Assembly: GCA_910583795.1 (NCBI GenBank)
Contig: CAJTZQ010000053.1
Location: 1 to 25,036, forward strand
From: an uncultured Muribaculaceae bacterium
GTDB taxonomy: Bacteria > Bacteroidota > Bacteroidia > Bacteroidales > Muribaculaceae
Length of the DNA stretch: 25,036 nucleotides
Reading direction: 5' to 3'
Made by a program: the position numbers and the translations under genes. Under the pieces are notes generated by a model, which was not told the DNA's origin, searched no databases, and saw only the letters and a list, made by a program, of their open reading frames with translations. Positions 7,862 to 14,503 of the stretch are shown here, in pieces (positions within the stretch are counted from its first letter, which is position 1; every line of letters begins with the position of its first letter).

Positions 7862-8233
7862 TTACAGATTCAGATATCCTTCGGCGAGCCAGGATTCTCC
7901 GTGGATCTCTATTTTATACATTCCTGTTGTATGGATCTGGAATGTAGAGTTGATTTCAGAACTGTAGTCAACGATGTCGCCGTTGAGATAAAGGTAAACG
8001 TCGCCGGCAGCCTCTCCGTCATAACAGATATTTATGGAGTTGGTTTCAGAATCGTAGAATGCATCTATATTTATACGTATAGGTGCACGATGTACTTGAT
8101 GATCAGAATGATTGCCATTTTGACTTATATCTAAAACAATAGGTTTAGACGAAGAATCGTCTTTTGCGTTCTTTGCAATCGATGGAAGGGCGATTGCTAT
8201 AATCACAATAATAAGAGATAAAAATCTTTTCAT
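7862..8233 (-). CDS. DUF3244-like small secreted protein
   Basis: The 123-residue protein has a signal peptide (residues 1-20, ending A-L-P-S-I-A-K) and a single beta-rich domain: P-I-R-I-N-I-D-A-F-Y, I-N-I-C-Y-D-G, G-D-V-Y-L-Y-L-N-G and a final Y-K-I-E-I-H-G. This resembles DUF3244 proteins of Bacteroides, short Ig-like exported domains. It is the first gene after a good promoter (8268-8298) and is followed after 81 nt by the thioredoxin-DUF1573 gene, so it probably leads the operon. Function unknown. Confidence 0.75.
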   Translation of the reverse strand: MKRFLSLIIVIIAIALPSIAKNAKDDSSSKPIVLDISQNGNHSDHQVHRAPIRINIDAFYDSETNSINICYDGEAAGDVYLYLNGDIVDYSSEINSTFQIHTTGMYKIEIHGESWLAEGYLNL

Positions 8234-8267
8234 TTTTTTGGTTATGTTTTTTTTTGATTTGTCAATA

Positions 8268-8298
8268 CAAAATTACCATGACAAACTTTCATCTCAAA
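8268..8298 (-). promoter_or_regulatory. Bacteroidetes-type promoter for the peptide/propeller operon
   Basis: On the minus strand a TTTG (8295-8298) is followed after exactly 19 nt by TAATTTTG (8268-8275), matching the Bacteroidetes -33 TTTG and -7 TAnnTTTG elements. It lies about 35 nt before the DUF3244-like start codon. This is the only good match in the 8234-8412 gap and probably drives the genes below 8233. Confidence 0.65.
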
Positions 8299-8412
8299 AA
8301 TAAAAGTTTCATATTTAATAAATTTTAACAAATATAATTAATTAGATATCAATACATTATAAAATTAGTAATTTTTATTTTGGCGCAGTCGAATTCAAAC
8401 TTTCATAATCTA

Positions 8413-8576
8413 AGAGTATGTTTACTTTTAACATTAAGAAATCTTTAGAAGTCTTTTTGGTCTGTTTTAAGCCTTCATTCAGTCGTTATGGAACCCCATA
8501 ACTCCTTCACTCAGTCTCAAAACATCCTCAAAAACTCTTTCTAAATCTTAGCTTATGCCAAAAGTAAACATACTCT
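8413..8576. mobile_element. 164-bp imperfect palindrome, MITE-like
   Basis: The element begins AGAGTATGTTTACTTTT and ends with the exact reverse complement of those 17 bases. Pairing continues inward with mismatches to a small centre at 8485-8502 (GTTATGG-aacc-CCATAAC). The whole piece could therefore fold into one long hairpin. It encodes nothing and ends 8 nt from the regulator stop codon. Length, terminal inverted repeats and lack of coding suggest a miniature inverted-repeat element; no clear target-site duplication is visible. A structured regulatory RNA or terminator for the regulator gene is the alternative. Confidence 0.6.
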
Positions 8577-8583
8577 AATAAAA

Positions 8584-10509
8584 TCATAGCTCCTTGAGGA
8601 GTTTTCGGACATAAATACCTATATTGGTTTCATGTTTATCGATACCGAGCTTTTGGCGAATTGCACTGCTCATGTTCACATGACTCCGTTTTTTCATGTA
8701 GTTACAGATCTCTTTTCCACGCAGACCTATCGCATAAAGACAGACATAATTGATTTCGTCTATAGTCAGACCATGATCCTCGAAATATCTGATAAAACGG
8801 GGGTATGACATCTGAAAGGCAAGACGGTTGGAGTTCATAAATTCTTTTGTATTTTCAGTAAGTTCTTTAACCAATGTGTCGTAAGACTTTCCATATTCCT
8901 TATTATCAGAAATATGGCTTGCCAATAAAGAATTAAGCATATCTATACGGATGCGTATAGCATGCCGCACCTCATCAGGAATCTCGTTATGATTTTCAAG
9001 CAGTTTTTTCAGACTTTCGCTTTCATTTTCCAAAGCCTCAACCCGATGAGCTAAATTTTCATTCTCGAGTTGGATAGCTTTGGCTCTCTGGTCAGCCAAC
9101 TCCTTATCAGATTTTAGTTTCTCATTTTCCAGTTGAGCTATTCTTGCATTCTTTATAGCAATCTCTTTATCATATTTAAGTTTTTCATTTTCAAGCTGGA
9201 TATTTTTTGCTTCCCGATCAGCCAAATCCTTGTCAGCTTTTAATTTCTCATTTTCCAGTTCAACGATTTTAGCATTCTGTTGAGCCATATCCTTTTCATA
9301 CCTCAACCTTTCATTCTCAAGTTCTGTGGTCTTTGATTTCTGAACAGCTAAATCCCTTTTAGTCTTGTTGCTGCGCATCAGTGAGACCAACAAACATACC
9401 CCCATAGCAAGAATAACGATTCCACCGACACATCCCCAGATTATTTTAGTTTTTCTTTCGGAATCATTTTTAGCCTGCAGCTCCATCTCATGTTTCTCTT
9501 CCATGGACTGCGCTTTCTGTTCGAATTTTGACTCATCTATAAGATCCATCCTGTAATTAAAATCCCAATATCGTTCAAATGCTCCTTTAAAATCGCCCAA
9601 ATCCTTAAGCACGGAGACAGATATTGACAGATATTTAAGGGAGTCATACCCCAATCCGCTTTCATCCACGGCATTGAGAATTTGAAGTGCCCTATTATTT
9701 TCTCCGGTCTTGTTATAGGCGTAAGCAAGATTAAGATAGCCGTTGATATCCAGTCCTGTGATATTGTCTTGATTACTAATAAATTTAGAGACATCCTCTT
9801 TCGAACCGAATTTTGAAATATGCGACAACTTATATCCTTTGAACTTATGCAGCTGATCATCGCTAAGGGATTCGGTGTCAAATAGGTTCAGCAGGCTGTC
9901 AGTGCGAGATTCATCTTCTAAAAGAATTGCACCGTTCAATGCATTCAGCAGACTATTAAATTCTTGAGGCTTATATGAATATTCCCTATATATCTTGGCG
10001 GCTTCCAGATAATTATGCATATAATCATCTAAGTCATGAAATTCATAATATAAACCACCCTGAGCAACGAGAGTCCGGGCAATGCAGAGAGAATCCTTAC
10101 TTTGGGGAGCCTCGTCAAGACCCTTAATGAAAGATTTCAAGGCGTTGTCTTTATCCCCTTTATTCTGAAAAATACGTCCCTGATAATAATAGGTGCGCAG
10201 CTTTTCATCGGGAGACCCTTTTTTGAGATAGTAGTCTATCGCCGGCTGAAGAACATCGAAAGTGGTGGTGTCTATAACATTCTTGTCAAGAGCCATCGAC
10301 ATAAGCAGGGCATAGCGCGCCTGCGCAGCTTTTGAGTGAAGCTGCGATTTATCCACCCCCTTTAATATCGACAGTGCAGAATCGGGATGAGTCTCCATCA
10401 AAGATTCCGCCGTGTCAAATACCTCATTTTCCCGCGAACCGGAGCAGGACATTATACCGTTTATTCCCGACAGAAGCAGGATTGCAATAAAAAGCGATTT
10501 CAATTTCAT
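8584..10509 (-). CDS. TPR - transmembrane - coiled-coil - HTH regulator
   Basis: The 641-residue protein starts with a lipoprotein-like signal (G-I-M-S-C near residue 22) and TPR-type helical repeats to about residue 340 (e.g. Y-Y-Y-Q-G-R-I-F-Q-N-K-G-D-K-D-N-A-L). One membrane segment follows at about 354-377. Residues about 393-490 are a charged coiled coil made of tandem 21-residue units (x-L-E-N-E-K-L-K). The C-terminal ~80 residues resemble a LuxR-type HTH. TPRs are predicted outside and HTH inside, so this is a one-component envelope sensor of a Bacteroidales type. It stands just upstream of the peptide/propeller operon, with its own promoter and a palindromic element between, and is the likely controller of it. 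Ligand unknown. Confidence 0.85.
   Translation of the reverse strand: MKLKSLFIAILLLSGINGIMSCSGSRENEVFDTAESLMETHPDSALSILKGVDKSQLHSKAAQARYALLMSMALDKNVIDTTTFDVLQPAIDYYLKKGSPDEKLRTYYYQGRIFQNKGDKDNALKSFIKGLDEAPQSKDSLCIARTLVAQGGLYYEFHDLDDYMHNYLEAAKIYREYSYKPQEFNSLLNALNGAILLEDESRTDSLLNLFDTESLSDDQLHKFKGYKLSHISKFGSKEDVSKFISNQDNITGLDINGYLNLAYAYNKTGENNRALQILNAVDESGLGYDSLKYLSISVSVLKDLGDFKGAFERYWDFNYRMDLIDESKFEQKAQSMEEKHEMELQAKNDSERKTKIIWGCVGGIVILAMGVCLLVSLMRSNKTKRDLAVQKSKTTELENERLRYEKDMAQQNAKIVELENEKLKADKDLADREAKNIQLENEKLKYDKEIAIKNARIAQLENEKLKSDKELADQRAKAIQLENENLAHRVEALENESESLKKLLENHNEIPDEVRHAIRIRIDMLNSLLASHISDNKEYGKSYDTLVKELTENTKEFMNSNRLAFQMSYPRFIRYFEDHGLTIDEINYVCLYAIGLRGKEICNYMKKRSHVNMSSAIRQKLGIDKHETNIGIYVRKLLKEL
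9040..9325 (-). repeat. Tandem 63-bp repeats coding the regulator coiled coil
   Basis: Four full and one partial units of 21 residues are visible, each starting with [EQ]-L-E-N-E-[KRN]-L. Three heptads per unit keep coiled-coil phase. The units differ in DNA and protein, so this is an old expansion rather than a recent slip. Confidence 0.85.
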
Positions 10510-10572
10510 AAGCTCATACAGCTACAGTCTATGTGATGGAATTTTTACTGAACGTTGTATTGTATTGATATA

Positions 10573-10580
10573 CAAAATTA
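10573..10580 (-). promoter_or_regulatory. Possible -7 element (TAATTTTG) for the regulator gene
   Basis: TAATTTTG matches the Bacteroidetes -7 consensus and overlaps the stop codon of the nuclease-like gene, 63 nt before the regulator start. It has the same octamer as the promoters at 8268 and 12561. No good TTTG lies at the expected upstream distance, so confidence is limited. Confidence 0.4.
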
Positions 10581-11420
10581 CAATTCATCGATTCGGCGTC
10601 TCAGAGAGGTTTCTCCCATAAAATCGAGAAACAAAAATGGGAATGAACTTAGTACTGCCACTTGTGGACATGACTTTGAGATAAAATCGCGAAGTTGCAC
10701 ATCAAAAATTTCAATCTGTGAATCAATATTTCCGCTGGTGCCACATAATAATTCCGCCACTTTCAAATGACATTTAAATATGTGTCCCCGCTCTTGTGAG
10801 CTTATTTTTTCACTTTTAATACGTTGAGGATTAAGTATATTTACATGACTCTTATAATATGCTCGTATAGGAGGGCACGCAATTCTATCAAACCGGTTTT
10901 CACAGTCCATGTTAGGACAATGAGGGCCTTTGCACTTTGTTGTAACTATATCTTCTCTTGAAGATGGAACTGATGAAAGATGTTTTATAGCCTCTACCAT
11001 AGGGTAACTTATAAGAAGTTTCCCATTTACAGAAGCATTGTCAAAAAAATTCAACATCTCCTGTAAGGCGACATCTCCATCAAGATGACTTCCGTCGTCC
11101 ATAAGAGGCATATTAACGTGTCCGTCATAATCAAACAGCAGATAGATTGCTTCAAAAGTCTCTTGAGGGGATGTGTTTTCGTCAATAGCTTCCCGTAGGT
11201 GTGGAAATTTATCCGGTTGTTCAAGCAATAATCCTACAATGTCAAGACCATCATCTGCTTTAAGCTTTGAATATAAGGCATATATGTGTGTGCAGTATTC
11301 GCATACAACAACTTTATCATTATTGACAAAGTTTGAGCCCGGGGCAATCAATGGGCTGATTGTCTCAAAAATATCAGGTTCATACTCTCGACCTTCGAAA
11401 AGAAACAGAATCTTACTCAT
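10578..11420 (-). CDS. TOPRIM/RloB-like putative nuclease of an ATPase pair
   Basis: The 280-residue protein opens with a hydrophobic strand then F-E-G-R-E-Y-E-P (Glu9), and has L-L-F-D-Y-D-G-H with Asp97 and Asp99, the Glu ... D-x-D arrangement of TOPRIM-type nucleases such as RloB/OLD. A S-Y-P-M-V-E-A stretch follows, similar to a third conserved motif in RloB-like proteins. A Cys cluster (C-K-G-P-H-C-P-N-M-D-C) could bind metal or simply be structural. The start overlaps the ATPase gene stop by 8 nt, so the two are translated together. ATPase + TOPRIM pairs of this kind (OLD, AbiL, PARIS) abort phage infection; the defence role here is inferred. Confidence 0.65.
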   Translation of the reverse strand: MSKILFLFEGREYEPDIFETISPLIAPGSNFVNNDKVVVCEYCTHIYALYSKLKADDGLDIVGLLLEQPDKFPHLREAIDENTSPQETFEAIYLLFDYDGHVNMPLMDDGSHLDGDVALQEMLNFFDNASVNGKLLISYPMVEAIKHLSSVPSSREDIVTTKCKGPHCPNMDCENRFDRIACPPIRAYYKSHVNILNPQRIKSEKISSQERGHIFKCHLKVAELLCGTSGNIDSQIEIFDVQLRDFISKSCPQVAVLSSFPFLFLDFMGETSLRRRIDEL

Positions 11421-12543
11421 GGGGGATCATTGTGAAGGCATTCGCTTTATACATCTTTTCCAGATTATGAGCCTCACGAAGTTCCCTGTCTGTACGGGCT
11501 GACAGAGGAAGAAGTCCCGATTTATCCATAATGAAATAACAATCCGGACGCAGCAAAGAAGTAGAGATTGTGGCAGGATTATGCGTAGTCACAGCAAACT
11601 GAAGGGGTGGAATATTCCTAAGATATCTTATAACAGTTCTTGACAATGAATAATGATAGAATGCATCAAACTCGTCTATGAAAAGGAAACTGACTTTCCC
11701 TGCAAGCATACGCATTGTCCAACAAAAGAAAAGAGACAAGGAATTGGTTCCTGTAGACCATACTTCCGATAACGGATATGCTTTCGAACCATAAATGTTG
11801 ACTATAGTCCGACGTTTACCTTCCCCTTCAACTCCGAGATTGCATTCGATGCCACAATCACGTAAGAAGGTTTCAAACTCACCGACTTTATCTGCTTCGA
11901 TAATGTCACTTAGGAAATTGTTATTTTTAGGAGGTTCAGCAATATAGGTGTTAAAGTGAAGGCACTTGAAATAAAGCATTCTGCTCACGAACTCAAAAAG
12001 AGAATCAAAGACTTTATTCTCTGTAGAATTGTCTCTCTCTGTGTTCGCCTTTATATATTTAAGTACAGATATGGAATTATCAGACACTGTGTTACGAAGA
12101 GTCTCTGTCCCAGGAAGTTTACATGTAAATGTATTTCCGGAACGCCGGTCCGAACTGATAATCTCATTTCCATTGATCGACAAACACTCATAGACAAAGT
12201 CGTGTAATGAAGTCTTTCCATAGGAATAGACCACTTCATTACCCTCAAAGCCGAATGTATATTCAAATTCTGCCATTCCGGTGTCATCCGGCAATTCTGC
12301 ATTAAGATAGGTGCGATATAGGCTATCATCGACCTTAAAGTCTGTAAGCTGTTCAAAAATATCGAAAATAGCAAGTCCCAGATTTGATTTACCCACTCCA
12401 TTCTTTCCATGAATGACAACACTTCTCACAATCCCGTTATTTACACATTCCGGATGGAAAGCATAGGCATTCGGCGAGGATAAATCAAATGTCAGTTCAT
12501 CTTTAAAAGATGTAAACCCCTTTACTTTAAATTTTTTAAGCAT
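11413..12543 (-). CDS. AAA family ATPase (RloA/AbiL/PARIS-like) paired with a TOPRIM-like protein
   Basis: The 376-residue ATPase starts with F-K-V-K-G-F-T-S-F-K-D, typical of SMC/OLD-like AAA_15 ATPases. Walker A is G46-K-N-G-V-G-K-S53 and Walker B is F-L-F-I-D290-E-F-D. A W-S-T-G-T-N-S-L-S motif precedes it as in ABC-like signatures, and V-T-T-H-N-P ends the core as the switch His. The protein lacks a nuclease domain; the overlapping downstream gene seems to supply it. A good promoter (12561-12592) precedes it, so this is an independent two-gene unit. Anti-phage defence is the most likely role, by analogy with AAA_15 + TOPRIM systems; the specific system is not identified. Confidence 0.8.
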   Translation of the reverse strand: MLKKFKVKGFTSFKDELTFDLSSPNAYAFHPECVNNGIVRSVVIHGKNGVGKSNLGLAIFDIFEQLTDFKVDDSLYRTYLNAELPDDTGMAEFEYTFGFEGNEVVYSYGKTSLHDFVYECLSINGNEIISSDRRSGNTFTCKLPGTETLRNTVSDNSISVLKYIKANTERDNSTENKVFDSLFEFVSRMLYFKCLHFNTYIAEPPKNNNFLSDIIEADKVGEFETFLRDCGIECNLGVEGEGKRRTIVNIYGSKAYPLSEVWSTGTNSLSLFFCWTMRMLAGKVSFLFIDEFDAFYHYSLSRTVIRYLRNIPPLQFAVTTHNPATISTSLLRPDCYFIMDKSGLLPLSARTDRELREAHNLEKMYKANAFTMIPHE

Positions 12544-12560
12544 ATTAAATTGTGTTTCTG

Positions 12561-12592
12561 CAAAATTAAGCTAAAACAATTTTATATGCAAA
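12561..12592 (-). promoter_or_regulatory. Bacteroidetes-type promoter for the ATPase-nuclease pair
   Basis: TTTG (12589-12592), 20 nt, then TAATTTTG (12561-12568) on the minus strand fit the -33/-7 consensus. The -7 ends 18 nt before the ATPase start. The -33 element lies in the base of the hairpin at 12590-12620, so terminator and promoter overlap. Confidence 0.65.
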
Positions 12593-12620
12593 TTTGCCGT
12601 AAAAAAATTACGGCAAATTT
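12590..12620. terminator. Hairpin terminator after the radical SAM gene
   Basis: AAATTTGCCGTAA (12590-12602) and TTACGGCAAATTT (12608-12620) are exact inverted repeats around a 5-nt loop. It begins only a few nt after the stop codon (12627-12629) of the frame-restored radical SAM gene, which supports that tail being the true gene end. T-rich sequence follows only loosely. Confidence 0.65.
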
Positions 12621-12626
12621 TAGGGG

Positions 12627-12740
12627 TTAGTGTTTGGGATGGAGATGGCAATGCATCAGGTTGCCTTCCGAATCGCGGAGATGCATCCCGTTGCCTTCAC
12701 AATACCTCCAGAAAGAACAGTCGGAACAGACCCCCCCGTT
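12627..12740 (-). pseudogene. Frameshifted C-terminal tail of the radical SAM/SPASM gene
   Basis: After the run of seven G (12731-12737 as C on the plus strand), the next frame reads V-C-S-D-C-S-F-W-R-Y-C-E-G-N-G-M-H-L-R-D, continues through N-L-M-H-C-H, and ends at TAA 12627-12629. These are the conserved Cys positions of a SPASM-type auxiliary Fe-S cluster. A six-G run would join them to the upstream frame. The upstream frame as given instead ends at 12697 with an unrelated 11-residue tail. Confidence 0.85.
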
Positions 12741-13695
12741 TCATCCATGCCCGGTCGCGATATTGCTGATAACGGTTCTCCCACACATCCCGGAAATCGT
12801 CTTCATAAATGTTGCCCTGGCGATAGTCTGCACGTATGCTCGGACATGCACCTATACCTCCGTCAAGCAGCACGGAAGCGACGCTTACCCCAGCCTGGCA
12901 ATCGAAAAAATGATCCCTTACCTCACCTTCATATCCAGCCATAAAGCCCTCGCAGCAGAAAGACGGATGTATCCTCCCTTCCTTGCGCGTATCCACAATA
13001 AAACGCATCAGGCTTTCAACCTCCTCCCCGCTCAATTCAAATTCAGGATAAAGCGCGGCACGCCCTGACGGGAAAATAGTGAACAGGCGCCACTTCTTGA
13101 CACCGGCGTCTATCAACAGCTCCTTCAATTCATTCAGATGTGGCAACGACTTTCGGTTGACACAAGTCGCCACATCAAAATTCAGGTCTTCAGCCTTCGC
13201 CACCATCTTTATGGCTTCATAGGCACATTCGAAAGACTTCGGATTATTCCTCATCCAGTTGTGGGTTTCCTCCAGTCCGTCAAGACTTATGGCAATGTTA
13301 TGAAGACCGGCACGACGCAGACTGTCAAACCGGTTTTCGGTCAAGAGCAGTCCGTTTGTAACTATACCCCAAGGAAATTCACGGTCGTAAAGCTGACGCC
13401 CCACATATTCTATATCTTCCCTCACAAGAGGTTCACCGCCGGTGATGACAATGTTGACAATATGCGGGTCGACATGAGGGATAACCGAATCGATCACCTT
13501 CAAAAAATCTCCTGCAGGCATATCGGGAAGCAAGGATGAACTTTTGCAATCGCTTCCACAATGGCGGCACGCTAAATTGCAACGCCACGTACATTCCCAG
13601 AAAATTTGCCGGAGGGGATGTTCCCTCCGGCGTTCAAGCTTAAGCCTGCGGTTGAGTTCTAAGGCAAGTCTTTGTTTTAAAGAAATATTCTTCAT
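12697..13695 (-). CDS. Radical SAM/SPASM protein of the rSAM/lipoprotein system, 3' frameshift
   Basis: The protein begins with a basic stretch (R-L-A-L-E-L-N-R-R-L-K-L-E-R-R) and H-P-L-R-Q-I-F-W-E-C-T-W-R, then C39-N-L-A-C43-R-H-C46, the C-x3-C-x2-C cluster that binds the SAM-cleaving [4Fe-4S]. G-G-E-P-L and S-L-D-G-L follow as in other radical SAM enzymes, and A-C-P-S-I-R-A-D opens the SPASM region. It strongly resembles the Bacteroidales family I recall as TIGR04133, found with a putative lipoprotein, and indeed overlaps such a gene upstream (ATGA at 13692-13695). In this sequence the C-terminal Cys-rich tail is out of frame after a 7-G run; see 12627-12740. Substrate unknown; the lipoprotein is the natural candidate. 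Confidence 0.88.
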   Translation of the reverse strand: MKNISLKQRLALELNRRLKLERRREHPLRQIFWECTWRCNLACRHCGSDCKSSSLLPDMPAGDFLKVIDSVIPHVDPHIVNIVITGGEPLVREDIEYVGRQLYDREFPWGIVTNGLLLTENRFDSLRRAGLHNIAISLDGLEETHNWMRNNPKSFECAYEAIKMVAKAEDLNFDVATCVNRKSLPHLNELKELLIDAGVKKWRLFTIFPSGRAALYPEFELSGEEVESLMRFIVDTRKEGRIHPSFCCEGFMAGYEGEVRDHFFDCQAGVSVASVLLDGGIGACPSIRADYRQGNIYEDDFRDVWENRYQQYRDRAWMKRGGLFRLFFLEVL

Positions 13696-14156
13696 TCTTC
13701 ACTTTTCTTTTTCAATTTGAAATCGACAGTAGCGTCGGCATGCCCGATATACCATATATTATCCTTGTCTTTCCCCTTATATTCCATTTCTGTCACGATA
13801 GAATCCGCATCAAGTTCCACGCCCGAGGGAAGACACACCACTTTCATATCCTTGTAGCCGGCACTACTGCTTTTTATTTCATACTCACCGCCAGTCCCAG
13901 TGACGACTTCACCGTATGACCATAGACCGGACGGCACATCTGAAGGTGTCACCCTTATTGTCGCGCCGGGTACAGCTTTTCCATCCTCAGAAGTAACTTT
14001 CCCTTTGATCTTGAAAGATCCGGTGGGTGTTCCATACATGAGTTCAATTCCGATATATTCAGGTTCATCGGAGGAACAGCTGAAACCAAGCAAAGCAAGC
14101 CCTGCGGCGCAAAGCCGTGTAAATAATGTAGATTTTTTAAGTTTCATTTTAATCAT
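13692..14156 (-). CDS. Radical SAM-associated surface lipoprotein
   Basis: The 154-residue protein has a lipoprotein signal ending L-G-F-S-C27, followed by S-S-D-E-P-E, an acidic patch like the surface-export signal of Bacteroidetes lipoproteins. After Y-G-T-P-T-G-S-F-K-I-K-G-K-V comes a carboxypeptidase-regulatory-like Ig domain (G-K-A-V-P-G-A-T-I-R-V ... G-G-E-Y-E-I). It matches the putative lipoprotein that accompanies this radical SAM family. Met4 (14147) is an alternative start. The stop overlaps the radical SAM start in ATGA, so the two are coupled. It may be the substrate or the partner of the enzyme; neither is shown by sequence. Confidence 0.85.
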   Translation of the reverse strand: MIKMKLKKSTLFTRLCAAGLALLGFSCSSDEPEYIGIELMYGTPTGSFKIKGKVTSEDGKAVPGATIRVTPSDVPSGLWSYGEVVTGTGGEYEIKSSSAGYKDMKVVCLPSGVELDADSIVTEMEYKGKDKDNIWYIGHADATVDFKLKKKSEE

Positions 14157-14188
14157 GCTAAATTCAATATTCTATTATTAGGATAAGG

Positions 14189-14229
14189 AAATACCCGAAA
14201 TACTGCATGGGTATCCAAAAAATTTTTTC
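14189..14229. repeat. Direct repeat copy A (matches 14464-14503)
   Basis: The block GAAATACnCGAAATACTGCATGG followed within about 10 nt by an A-then-T run occurs here and again at 14464-14503, 275 bp away, with one mismatch in 23 nt. This copy is in the leader of the lipoprotein-rSAM operon. It could be a regulatory site or the edge of a duplication. Confidence 0.75.
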
Positions 14230-14254
14230 TTAGGGCATCAGGATGGATCTTGAA

Positions 14255-14445
14255 AATTTAAGTTCGCGAGCTCACTTAAGGTTAATGGGTTAAAGGGTTA
14301 AGAGGTTAGAGGGTTTAGGGTTTAAGAATAATCTGAAACCGAAGACCAACGACCTTTGATTAATTAGTAATGATTAATTAGTAATTAGTAATTTACGAGA
14401 TCCAATTGCTAATTACTAAATACTAATTACTAATTGATTCAATGT
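14255..14445. repeat. Cluster of GGTTAA and AATTAGTAATT low-complexity repeats
   Basis: The region 14157-14503 has no gene. It holds a head AATTTAAGTTCGCGAGCTCA plus CTTAAG, then seven loose GGGTTAA/GGTTAG units (14280-14325), then several AATTAGTAATT units and their complements (14358-14440). The head and GGTTAA part recur inverted at 15960-16014, on the other side of the propeller gene. No promoter of consensus type stands out. Confidence 0.75.
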
Positions 14446-14463
14446 CTTTATAATTAAGATATC

Positions 14464-14503
14464 GAAATACACGAAATACTGCATGGCGACATGAAAAAAT
14501 TTT
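14464..14503. repeat. Direct repeat copy B (matches 14189-14229)
   Basis: GAAATACACGAAATACTGCATGG is one base different from copy A and is again followed by an A-then-T run. This copy begins directly after the propeller gene stop codon. The two copies bracket the low-complexity repeats at 14255-14445. Confidence 0.75.

Noticed and set aside
14255..14445. Possible CRISPR array because of repeated units
   Set aside because: Units are short, variable and have no constant spacer length; there are no cas genes.
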